A stretch of DNA of 64,000 nt, from NCBI GenBank assembly GCA_038049695.1, contig CP142453.1:126517001-126581000 (forward strand). The letters run 5' to 3'. Within the stretch, counting starts at the first letter, position 1. Each line of letters begins with the position of its first letter. The notes below the pieces were generated by a model. It had not been told where the DNA came from, did no database searches, and worked only from the letters and a program-made list of their open reading frames with translations. The position numbers and the translations under genes were made by a program. Source of the DNA: Cinnamomum chago (taxonomy: Eukaryota > Streptophyta > Magnoliopsida > Laurales > Lauraceae). Positions 40,021-52,000 of the stretch are shown here, one piece after another.

Positions 40021-41261
40021 TGTGTCGAAACTGCCCCCAAGTACGGCCACAAACCATGACTGAATAAGGATGCTACACCTACACGCACTTGAAATATCTA
40101 ATTTAAGAATAGACTACCACAAAAATCCGTGTTAATCATATGTACATATGATTGTATGTATGTTTAAAAAGAAAATATTGGAATCCATAAATAGGGTAAG
40201 TATATTAACGGAAAGATGAGGAAGAATATATTATCAATTGGAACTTGCTAGTAGTTGTAAGATCTGAAAATAACTTTCGGTCAAAATTAGATCCAAAACA
40301 TTTTAGTCTGATATTTTAGAATGGAATAATGGGGTAGATTGGGGTGCCAAATTCCAAAATCACCTTGAAATTGACCATGAGTCAAAAATCCTATATCCAT
40401 TCTCCCCTTATTTCTACCATCCAACCTGTCCTAGTGGGGTCCAATCGCCCATTTAACATGACCCTTTGGCATGGGCATTGTCATCCTTATTGAATTGAGA
40501 ATTTGAGATATTATGATAGATTTAAAATCTTACAAAATCTCTCCTTTTTCGGGTAATTCATTATTCACTTGCATGGTGAATTAAAGTGAATTGTCACTTT
40601 AAAGAGACAAAAAAAAAAAAAGGTCATATAAAAAAGATATTATATTTTTAGAAAAGAACTATAATTAAAGAATTTATAAAAAGATTATCCTCTCAATTCA
40701 CTTCATGACAATAAATAAAACCTCACTAATCTAAAAAACAGAAAAGTCAAAGGTTTCCTTCTCATATCACATAACAACAAAAGGTAAAGAAGGTGAATTT
40801 TAAAATATGGATCCATTTATTTGATCATTTGCTTCAATTCACTTTATAAGTGAATTACCGAAACAGGCCAAGGTCTCGTATTAGTAGATTTCTACCATGA
40901 CTCCCTCGATTTTTAACCCCTTAAAATTAAAATCATGTTTAGCATTAGGAGTAAACAAATAACTTTGTTTTGTGAGATCGATTTCACTTGAATTATAATA
41001 TATATATATATATATGTTTAAAGATTGATACAACGCGAAGAAATAAATGCATAGATGTATAGATAGCCATCAAACAATCTCCCTTGCGGTGGAAAGTAAA
41101 TTAAGGTTAGATGTAAGATTAATCCCAACCACCACCCTCGTAAATTAAAACACTTGAAAACTAGGGATCCTCCACCTACCATCTATTGATATTTCTTTGC
41201 TAAAAATCAATTTAACACGATTTCTTAGGACATATGATTTTTTTTATTTATTTTTAAACGT

Positions 41262-41428
41262 CGACCATACTCCAGCCCGAAGAAATTCTATTTTTCACAT
41301 GGTGGCTCCACAATGTGAAATTTCTAATTTTAGAACTAGCAAGCCGACCGTACTCTAGCCCGAATAAATTCTATTTTTCACATAGTGGCTCCACAATGCA
41401 AATTTTCTAGTTTTAGAACTAGCAAGAG
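41262..41428. repeat. Tandem duplication, 83 bp x 2
   Basis: Copy 1 starts cgaccatactccagcccgaa (41262) and copy 2 starts cgaccgtactctagcccgaa (41345). Both continue through 'cacat(g/a)gtggctccacaatg' to 'tagaactagcaag'. Several substitutions separate them, so the duplication is older than that at 9.38 kb. Confidence 0.85.
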
Positions 41429-41506
41429 ACATTAAAAAACGTAACCCAACATGCAAAGGAATTGAAACAATTATAAAAAAAAATTTAATAATAATAAAGG
41501 GGATTT

Positions 41507-41885
41507 GACATATCAATCCCCCTAAAACTCTGCATCCCTAATTTCATGCCTTGAAAATCTAATAATGTCACCTACACCTTTTCTTTTATTTTTTTTTATT
41601 TTACGTTTTCTACCTTGGATCACATGATATAAAAACGTATGATATCATGGGATCCAAATGTTAAAAGTTGAAAAGCCCATACATTAGAAAAGTTAGATAG
41701 TCCTCCTATTTGGAGCCGGATCCCATGATATTATGGATTTTTAAACTCCCATTATATGATGGGATTGGGGGCAGGAAAGTAAAAAAAATAAAAAATTATG
41801 GACTAGTGTTAAACGACTCTGATGACATTAATAGGTTTTTAGTCATGAAATTGGGAAAATAGGGTTTAAGGATAATTAATATGTC
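41507..41885. mobile_element. Long fold-back (MITE-like) element
   Basis: The two halves are inverted copies of each other over roughly 150 nt each. The outer part is 'gacatatcaatcccc...taatttcatg' against the complement of the right end (gacatattaattatcc...aatttcatg); the inner part is 'gatatcatgggatcc' against 'ggatcccatgatatta'. The arms are diverged, so the element is old. No coding capacity; the target duplication is not clear. Confidence 0.7.
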
Positions 41886-42136
41886 TAATTCCCATAAATA
41901 AATAAACCATCATTTTGAAGTTCCACGACGAAAAAATATATAACATTTTAAAAGATTTTGAGCACATAAATAGCAAGGGGTTCTCACGGGATAGGCCAGT
42001 CCAAGCCCAACTAGGCCCAACATACTTTTGGGTCAATTGTGGATATATAACTCGACCCATTTAATACATGGGTGGGCTTGAATTAAAGGATAGAAAAGGC
42101 CAAAGTCTGGCCCGTCCGAATAAGGTTGGGTGCTCA

Positions 42137-42217
42137 TGCACCTTTACCGTTGCTCTTCTAAAGTCGCATTTGCAACTTTTCCTCCTCTCTAACTGGAGGA
42201 AATCTTGCATTACGGTC
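42137..42217 (+). repeat. Dispersed hairpin repeat, copy 2
   Basis: Matches 15253-15332: both have 'tgcac(a/c)tttat/accg', 'ctaaagtc', 'atttgcaa', 'ttttcctcctctc', 'gaggaaatcttg' and 'attacggtc' in the same order and orientation. Confidence 0.7.
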
Positions 42218-43847
42218 CTACTACCCCAAACATAATGTTTTTTTATCTCGTCCGACTAAGGAGTGGATGCAAGCAGTGATAATATGTCCAAACCATGGCC
42301 AAAGAGCTCGTACAACCTATATAAAGCAGGTTCAGCCTGACCCAATTGACTAAATTGGTGTCCTTTGGCCTGGTATTTAAGGTTCATGTTAGGCCATATA
42401 TGGACTTGTGTTTTTAAAATTGGGCCGGGCCTAAATGTGCCATAGCCTGACCAGACCCTGCCCGCGAACACACCTGGACATGGCCCAAAAAAGATCGAAC
42501 ATGCAGACTGCAGTGTCACTTATGTTGGCATTTTTTATTTTTAAGAACTCATTGTATCTTCGCAGTGAGCGTTGATTTATTTGACAATGTTCTGGCAATT
42601 TTTCAAAACACAAAACCGGCACAGCATTTTCCATCACAACAGTTCCTCGGACAACATTTATGTCACAATCCAAGGCGTGGTTTGCAAATTAGGGACCCAG
42701 ACTGGACCAGCGAGCCACACGTCTGTACATAACAATGGGGATCCTTTAGAGCACATTTGTGTATACACTCTTTATGCGGAAAGAAAAAATTGTCACGTCA
42801 ACAAATTTCATAGAACTGGAAACCTCAGAAAAAAATTTTCGTAGGTGCTGATGTTTTTTTGTGCAACTGTGGATTATTTATAGAAAATTAAAATTTCTTA
42901 TTTGGTGAAATAATTTATTGAATAAAAATAACATAACATTTATATTATTTATTCAACATCAAATAATAATTTATTTAAATAAATAAAAAATGAAAGAGTT
43001 GAATGGTTTTGGGTTAAAGGATCAGAGTGAGGAAAAAATGGAGAAGTTTTTCGAATAAATCTATTTCTCATACCCTCTATAGGAAATCCATTTCCGCCAT
43101 TATTAAGGAAAATGCCGACGATGCAGGAAAGTATTTCTGTGGAACTTTTCCGCACCAAATACTTAAAAAATGGGTTTTCCATAAAAAACCATCAACTTTA
43201 TTATGAAAAAGTGTTACACAAACATGCCCACACTATTGAGTGAAAGGAAAACAAAACACAACAAATTTCTATCGGAGTCAATTCCTTATTGTAATGCTCA
43301 CACAAACGTGACTGCAATATATGGTTTGGTTTGGTACAACTTTTTACCAAAAAGAAGGTTCGGTGGAACTGATCCGGCCGTCCCTGCCCATTTCACAGGT
43401 CACGTTTTGCAATTTACTCTTCAAAAGTTCCTCACCTAGTTTTTTTTTTTTAATAAAGCCTTTGCAAATTCACATTTAATAATTATAAATTTCTGGTGAT
43501 TTAGGCCATTGGCAAATTTTTTTTTTTTTAAAGCTTGACTCTCCTAGAGCTTTTCAATATTCATCGTTTGTCAATTTACAGATCAAATACCAAAACTTTC
43601 TCAACTATATTCCCACCTATTTGTCATGAAATTGAATTTTCCTCTATTAAGAAAAATAATTTAATAAAAAAATAATAAATTTTACCTTTATAAAGTATCA
43701 AGTACATAATTGCGAGGGATAACTTACTTGGCATAAGACCACGGTTTGCTATGAGAAATTGAAGGTTTGAGACTGTATTACCACAGTGGGCCCCCCTGTC
43801 CGGTAGGATTGGTGTGGTCGAGATGGCTGGAACACCCTAAAAAAAAT

Positions 43848-44561
43848 AGTTTTTTTGTATATACCCCCTAAGGTTTATAGGATTTGTAAATAAACCCCTA
43901 TGATTTCAGTATTTGTATATACCCCCCTGCCCTCTCATTCTAATACCTTTAATGTCCCAAAATTAGTAGCCTTACAATCACTGTAGGTTCTTTAGAGTAA
44001 AATGACATTTTTGCCCGTCTCTTCAGTCATATATGCATATTTTTAAAAGTTTGAATTTTTTTTTCTTTAAATATTTTAATGTTAACAATTACCATAGTAT
44101 ATTCAGTGGGGGAGAGTAACCCTTCATAAATCCATTTTTATCAATACGGGGCCAATTTAATCAAATTTGAATTGATCGCAAAGAAAATCTACAATTGTAT
44201 TTATAATTGGTTATAATTGACCGGATCCGTACACAACCCCCAATTAGATTAATGAAAGTCTCAAATACATAATAATGTGTTATGTGTATGGGAGAATTTT
44301 AGAGAGATATATGGGACTTGAGGTAAAATAATGATATTTTTATAAATAATGACATACTTATATATATTTTAGTTTAACTTAAGGGCCAAGTTGTCATTTT
44401 TATAAAAATTCAACACAAATCTTTTGGTAGTCACTATAACTAGTAAATTTAGGGATGTGAAAGGTATTAAATTTAAAAAGTAGGGGGGTATATATAAATA
44501 CTGAAACCACATGGGTCTATTTACAAATTCTATAAAGTCTAGGGGGTATATAAAAAAAACT
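43848..44561. mobile_element. MITE with long terminal inverted repeats (Mutator-like?)
   Basis: The left arm is agtttttttgtatataccc, then 'gatttgtaaataaacccc', then 'atttcagtatttgtatatac'. The right end carries the same words inverted (gtatatataaatactgaaac, 'tctatttacaaattc', 'agggggtatataaaaaaaact'). Arms are at least 75 nt and total length is about 714 bp. Long inverted ends suggest a Mutator-type MITE, but I could not show a clean 9-bp target duplication in the A-rich flanks. Confidence 0.7.
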
Positions 44562-44569
44562 TTAAAAAA

Positions 44570-45064
44570 GGGAAAATTTTCAAATATGGCCTTAAGTTTT
44601 TGCCTTATTTAAAAAATGACACAAGTTTTGAAACTTTTCAAATTAGTCGCAAAACTTTTCAATAAATTTTCAATTAAGGACATCTGGCCATTTAAAAGTA
44701 TTTTCTAGTAACTTTTTCCCTCAATATTTTGAAAACACCCAAATTACCTTTCATTTAAAGCTATAACATGGTTCCGACAGCCACTGCATGCAGCCAATCG
44801 TTATGGGAATACTAGGTAGACTTGATTAATGGGCAAAGAAAATGAGGAGAATATAGAAGAAGTAAATGAGAGTTTTATTACGATGAAGGGTAATTTAGGT
44901 ATTTAAAAAAAAGAAAAAAAGTTGTTGAAAAATAACTTTAAATAGATGGATGTCCTTAATTGAAAATTTCTTAAAAAATTTAAAAACTAATTTAAATTTT
45001 TTTAAAACTTATGTCTTTTTTTAAAATAAGGCCGAGAACTTAAGTACATTTTAGAAATTCTCCC
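44570..45064. mobile_element. Second fold-back MITE, adjacent
   Basis: Begins gggaaaattttcaaatatgg and ends with the inverted relative 'cattttagaaattctccc'. Shared inner words are 'ccttaagtttttgccttatt', 'gacacaagttttgaaa' and 'ttttcaattaaggacatc', all found inverted in the right half. Arms exceed 120 nt. It lies only about 8 bp from the preceding element and about 280 bp upstream of the leader of the next gene. Confidence 0.75.
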
Positions 45065-46035
45065 AATAAAAACCAAACACGCCCTGATACATTGTTCTTT
45101 TGGGCTGAATGTATTTCAGCGCGCGTGCCAGCACGACAATAGGCAGCACCAGGCCGAGTTCATGCAACCAATCGCACCTATTTTTTCTAACTATATATAT
45201 ATATATACTCCAGTCACTTCACCACTAATTCAAAGTAGGCCCCACCGAGAGTTTTTAATCCAAATTGCAGGGCTAGCCTCAGGCCGTTCGAACATTATTT
45301 CCCCACATGTTTTGTCGTCCATTCGCTGATGAAGTTGCGAAGAGACGATGAAAGCGAAAAAGGGCAAATGCAACAAAAACCCTGGTACGCTCAAATCCAA
45401 TCCTCTTCTCTACTCAAAATATCTCCCCAACTCAAATCCTCTTTTTAACCATTCTCTTAAAAAAGACAAGTTTTTAGGGTTTCGTTTCAGTTCGATCGTT
45501 CACCCATTTCACGATTTTCAGTGTCTCTCGCATCGAAAGATCTTCCTCTTCCTCTCCTGTTGACTTCTCTCTGTCTCGTTCATCCTCACCGTAAGTAAGC
45601 TCATGAGTAGGGATCTTAGTCTTTCTGCTTTTGCTAGAAGATCGGAACTGCTTAAATCTAGATTTTCACTTCCCTACTGGCCTCCCGTGGTGAAATTAGG
45701 GTTTTTTCAGTTTGTGTTTGGGAGATGAAAATTGTTACTTTCATCATGTGTTCTTGATAACCATACCTACGTTCTGTGATCTTTATATGATTGAATATAC
45801 TCATCGTTTGATGGAAGGATTGTCTTTAATAGATCACCGTGCATTTCTATTTGCTAGTACCATACATTTTTTGTTGTTGTTGTTGTGTTTGCGGATTAGT
45901 TTCATTTGGTTGGATCTGTGCAGGGTTGACAATGTAGCTGGGAATTGTTGATGGTGTTTACGGTTCTTTATTGTTTCTTCGCGGTGCTAGAGAGTATGGA
46001 TTAATTAAGAGAAAGATCCATTCAGTTTCTATCTG
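45065..46035 (+). promoter_or_regulatory. Promoter and spliced 5' leader with upstream frames
   Basis: A TA-rich box (45192-45207) may act as a TATA element. A likely leader intron has donor gtaagt at 45591 and acceptor cag ending at 45923. In the leader, an atg at 45348 opens a 71-codon frame, an atg followed at once by tag occurs at 45932-45937, and a 17-codon frame runs 45951-46004, all before the main start at 46036. Which of these are transcribed depends on the transcription start. Confidence 0.45.
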
Positions 46036-49000
46036 ATGGCAGAGTGGGCTGCTGTACCATCTTGTGCTTACCTGCAGCTGCAGCGAAGCTGCTTTAGATC
46101 GAGAAATTTTAAGCCCCAGAATGTATATGTTAGGATAGAGAGAAGGTATATCTTGTTTTGCTTATCATCTCTTTTGTTCATTTTGATAGTCCAGTTGTTG
46201 AATATGGGTCTGTAGTCTGTACTTTAAAAAGGCGTTAACTAGTTGCCTATAATCCATATTAACACAAGCTGTCGAATCTCATCAATAACAATTCTTATTC
46301 TTTTAGGAGAATGAGGTCATTTATAACTGAGGAGAGGATTTTAACCTGCTCAAAACAAAAGGTTGGGAGCCATTCAAATAAAAATGAAAAATGGATAGTG
46401 GGGTCAGGGGTGAATGTAGAACACTTTAGTGTTTTTTTTTCCCTTCACCAAGCATATTGATTTTTAAGATCAACTGCTCGTGGCATGCATATGCTATGTT
46501 ACTGATGAAAAAAAAGAAGAGTACATTTGCTACATAATTCATTGGTTAAGTCAACATAAATAGTTGGACTATCATATTATGGGAATTGATGATTTGGTCT
46601 TATCTGTGATTTACACCTTTTTTAGTGACCTTTTATATATTTATTTAATTCTGTGATTGTAGGAAGTATTTTGGTGGAAAATATAGAGCTGTGTTATCTC
46701 TATCACATGACTTATGCGAGCTCAGTCTTCCGGTATCAGCTACACGGGAAGGTCGAAATCTCACAAAATTTTCCTCTAGGTGTCAGTGCCTTGGTACTTT
46801 GGTGAACCCTGAAAATGCAACACCTTTAAGTTTGGTGCCTGTTGTTGATCAAGTGCTTTTGATGGCCACTGTAGCTTTTGCATACATGGCCGGAGTAATC
46901 CCATCCGAGAAAGTTCGTTTTAATGCAAGAAAGAACTTGCTGGACCAAGTAGCTCACACTGAAAACTCCACTTCTTCTGGTAGGTAAGGGTAAGCAGCTC
47001 ATGGTGAAATCAAGTAATATATATATATATATTATCATAAACTTTTAGCATCTAAGATATGATTGCAATGGTGTGATTTAAACCTGAGTCACCTGACTCA
47101 TTAATATTAGTTGATTTTGGGAGAACTTTCTTATTGGCAGTGCAATGAAGAGTGAAGACCAGACTAACTTATATGCTTGGGATGAGGTGAAAAGGAAACT
47201 TCTGGATGCTTTGGATGTTATTGAACATGATGGTAGTTTGGCTAGCCAAGCTGTTGAATGTGAAAATAGCAGCTCCAAGAATCCTTTAAGTTTGTATGCT
47301 ATTTCTGAAGGTCCCAGGTTGCGACTGCTTTGGGCTACTCTACAACAACTCCAAAACGAGGCAGGCACTGTCTCTAATGCAGCTTTATTTATTATATTAT
47401 ATATAATTTTTATATTCTCCTTTTCTTTATTGTGATGGGTTTGAACCCACTGGTGCCATTATGGGTTACCACTTACATGTATGCAAACACTGTGATCTCG
47501 CTTCACACATTATGTTCCCTTACATGTATTCTCCTTTTTCCCATTCCACACTAGCGGAGACTTGAACCAACTCTGCCCTCGCTAATGGTGGGTTGCTACC
47601 CAATTATTATTATTATTTTTTATTCTTTCAGATGAAAGATCTGTATCTGAAGGGTATGTTGCAATATCTCTTTTTTCTTTGATGAGAGAGTATCTGCTGT
47701 CGATGTACCCAGAGAAAAGTTTCTCAAAAAGATCTGTATCTGATTTTTTTTTTCTTTTTTTCTGAATGCAGTCAGCTGGAAGAATTCGGCATTGTCAAAT
47801 AACTATAAAAAATAAGTTGAGTTAATGTTGTAAATTGAAATTGAAGTATCTTTTTTCTTAAACATAATTTAGGTAAATTATTTCCATGTGATCAATTACT
47901 GCACATCTATGGAATGTTCCTGCCATAGTGCAAACTGCAAACCCATCTAGAAATGAAAAGAGTAAAAAGCATATGAAACCCTTGAAGGTGCTAATCTTAA
48001 TGGTACTTGAATATATGAAGTTTATGAATGGAAGTGAAACATTAGGAATGGCAAAACACTTGACAGTTGATTGGGATGGGACCTGTCACCTGTGGTAAAA
48101 TGTGGTTGCTGCCCACTTGAAGAAGCCAAAACATATTGGTGATACAAATTGTTAGTTGGTTAAAGTGGCTCATATCAATGTGAACTTTTTTTAAGCCTAA
48201 ATATAGAAAAATTCCCAAAAAGTCATGATGTTGTAAAATAGCAGGTTATTTATTTATTTATTTATTGGAAAGGTATCACTCCACATTACACATCCATATT
48301 CTTTTATCTACACCAATAATCGGGATATACACTTGGAGCACAAGCTTGAGTATGAATTGGAATTGCTTAACCTCCTTGTTCAGGAGGTCCTTTGTAAGGC
48401 TGGACTCAAATACTCTTTATCCGAAGCCCTTCCAAATACTTAGCGACCATTGCATCTGGCTCCATGGCACATTTGGAAAGACTAGGGAAGCTAACTTCTT
48501 ATGTTCTATCATCAACCCAAGTCTCCAGCCGAAAGAGTATACTGGCGCATTTGCTACTTTGAGGCGAACATGATCATTGGACTGGGCATGAGAAGACGTC
48601 ATACCTCTCCTAATACCAGTATGACAAGCAGCAAACTCCCCTATGTACCGATTATTCTTTCTGATGCTGGACTTAGTACATAAAACATCTTTCCGTAGAC
48701 CTTCCGAGCCATCACTTAACCTTCATAGCCATCTTTCCATGAGCCATTGTTGTTTTTTGTTTGTGAAATAAAGTTTAAAGTTTTCGGAAAAAAAAAAAAA
48801 ACTTTTTGATTCATGGGTGGAAGAAACTTGCATTCCTGCACTTAGGATGTCTTCACAGCTTTGAAACTTATTATTATTATTATTTTGAATATTTGCTATG
48901 AAACATATGTGCTTGTATACCCATAGAGCTATTCTATTTATCTTTCTTGTTGATGTTAATTTGATTAGCAAAACAAAGTGAGAAATTTCTAGTGCTTTCC

Positions 49001-52000
49001 ATCTCTTTTCTTGAAATCTTGAAATTAAAAAAAATATTAAGACATGGTAAATTATAGTAATAGCAATATTTTTAATTCTTTGGGTTAGAGTGGTTTGCAC
49101 TCTTTCTTCTTGACACTTTCAAACCATAAAATCCATGCACTAGTATTCCTGTGAAATTATCTACTTACTAGTTTTTAATAAACATAAATTTATTTGAAAA
49201 GAATTAGGTTTATAGAGTTCTCTAAATGCTTCCCATCTCCTTTTTTAAGAAACTAAAAATTTCAAGACATGATTGAGTGGGACGTAGGATGAACATTTAG
49301 CTGATATTCATCTTAGATATTCGACACTTTCTACTTCTCTTTAGCCAAGCCCAGATTGGATAGGGCTTTATTTTATCCTTTGGTTCTTTATAAGAGTGCT
49401 TTATTTTATCCTTTGGTTCTTTATAGCGAATGTTTAGTCCTGTAATTACCATCACTTTTGGTACCGTCATGCATCTGGAAATGACACTTTTGACTGTTAC
49501 TTGAGGTGTACACCTTGTCCTTTCAAGTATTTCAATTGATTTTTTTCTTTCTTTGTATTTTACTATGAGTGTTTACTACAATTGAACCTTGGGTCATTCT
49601 CATTGATACTAGATTGTTTGCATTAACATTCTTTCACGTCGAAGAAACACATCATGTTGTTGTTTGAACTCTAATTATCTTTAGTTCTTCAAAGTTTTGT
49701 GGATAAATGTGTAGTAATGTCTTGGCAGGTTAGTAATATCTCAGGTGCAGATGAAGCACTAAATGGGGATATTTGGATGGTACTTTCATCAGAAACTATA
49801 AGAGGATCAGTTCAGCCTATATGCTTGAGATGGCTGGAAGAGGAACTTTCTTTGGAAAACAAAAAACAAGATAAGGTATCTTAGGGGAAGAACTGCATTT
49901 ACTGTTTTGTGTTTAGTGCAACCTCAAGTTGAAATGAATATTTCCATGTTTATTCAGGCTGTTCTTACTAAAATGTTTGAGCGGCTGAAAGGAGATGATA
50001 CTATTTTAAAGAGCATTAAAAAGTTGGGGAAGGAGGACCTCTATGCAGATCTGCTTTTCTTTCTTAGATTTGGTTCTCTCAGGTAATTGGTTATGTTGTG
50101 GAAGTTTTCACTTTTCATGGATAAACAGTTCTTTTTATAAAAACTTAATTGGTCATTGATATTTTCTGTTTATCAATTTCGCCATATTGTGTTTGCTTAG
50201 CATGGTTATAGATGTCCTCATGATGGAACAATATAGTTGCTGTGGTAGTTTGTCAAAGCTATGCAGGCTCTTTCGCTTGATGTTTTGTGTTTGTTGCGTG
50301 TTGGATATTTTTTATAACTTTGTTTAAAAACTTTACTATTTCTTTCACTTGATTTTTTGAGTTTGTTGCATCTTGGAACATTGTGCCTCTGCAGATTTAG
50401 CCAAACATTAGTTTTGGGCCAGTCTATAATATATATTTCAATCTTATCAAGCCTTGTTCTTTGCGCTTTTAACTTGTCATCTTTTGTGACTGGGTGAAAG
50501 ATTTGCTTTCTAGTTACAGAAATAGTGCAGACTGTACTCTTGTTAGGCTCACTTTCATGTGCATCCAAACATTACAGTTATTGTGGTGCATTGTTATAAG
50601 CTTGTAGCTAACAATGGATTTAAGTATCTTTAGAAATTTTCATCTGTGATACTATTCTTTATTCATGTATATTCCTTGCACGGTTATCTTTTGCAAACTG
50701 ATAAAAAACAATAATCTTACACGTGTTAGAAAATGCCTAGTGCTTGTCTACCAATCTGTTCTTGTGGTTTTGTGATTTGCCCTACACGTTAATTTTATTT
50801 CTTTGGAGAGTTAGGCAACACTGTTACTCTTTTATGACGACAACTCAGCACCTTTTCCTTATCTCATCGTAGGCCTGATTGCCATTATGACAATAAGTTG
50901 CTTACTTGTCATGGTGTTGAAATTTTAGAAGACCTGGTGATCAATTTGGCGGAAGGAATCACAAGCATGTATTTAGAACTTATATCTGTTGACAGTAACA
51001 TGTCCAGTGAAATGAGTCGCTTGGATTTAGTTTTGTGTTCTTTGTCCACTAGAGCCCTTCAAAGATTACGAAATGAGGTATGCTGCAATCAACTTCCCTC
51101 ACTTTTGCTGATGAAACATTCTTTGTGCACATATCTTCATTAAATTGTTTAGATACACGGGCCATACATTTCAGCTTGGTGGTTTATTTCCCTCTACATG
51201 TAAACAGGGTGTATGTACAGATTCATGAATGTATTAATGCATTTTATTTGCATTCATGTTGTGGTGGTATTATCACATCCATTTGGATAAACCATCATTT
51301 ACTAAAATAGCGTGTGTCTAATCTTGAAGCTCTTGGTCATAGGTGGCACTGAACCAATGGCTGCATCAAAACATTGAGTCAGTTGTGTCAATGTATGAGG
51401 ATCGGTTTGACATGTTTGCCCTTCAAACGAAACTCCTAGAGTGCCTTAATGAGAAAGAAACAGATAGGCTTAGTTGGTGGAAGAAGATTGCTTTTCACAA
51501 GCCCACTGCAACAGCATCCCCTTTGCGCTACATTTTCATTAGACAGATGTCCTTGCCTGTGAAGCGAACCAACGAACTAAGAGCCCTGTCTGGGTGGTAT
51601 CTTTCTTCCTTTGCACCATACATTTCTTTATATGCAGACACAACTTCTAGTAACTGGCACTCCTAAACATACTTGGATATAACTTTAACCGCACATCTAA
51701 ACATTGCCTGACTTTTTGGCATTGCATCTTTTAAGAAATGAGCATACACTTGTAACTGTGTTGCATGGTACTCTATAATTAGCGTAACATCATCCTGTTA
51801 TTCATGAAATCTTATCTTGATTTTAGCTACAATGTGACACCCCTTTCTGAGGGTGTATTTGGTCACAGGTCTTTTCATGGAAATATGCTACATTTTCAGA
51901 AAATAGAAAAAGTTAAAGCGTTTGGATGCTTCTGTTAATGTATATGTTACATTTCCTGCATCTTACCTTGTCTCCTCATCTCATGACCATTTCAATATTT

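Larger units (their letters stand above)
40021..43847. other. Intergenic DNA, repeat-rich, no gene seen
   Basis: Between divergently placed genes. Apart from the elements listed separately (41262-41428, 41507-41885, 42137-42217), I see no coding pattern. The stretch at about 41980-42500 has many 'ggcccaa' and 'ggcctgg' words of the kind found in decayed hAT elements. Confidence 0.6.

Noticed and set aside
45348-45563. A 71-codon frame (start MKAKKGKCNKNPG) as a separate gene
   Set aside because: It precedes a likely leader intron of the downstream gene and has no recognisable domain; better read as an upstream frame.
48265-48720. A coding fragment on either strand in intron 3 (frames of 60-100 codons)
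   Set aside because: Overlapping frames on both strands, with no motif recognised and no splice support.
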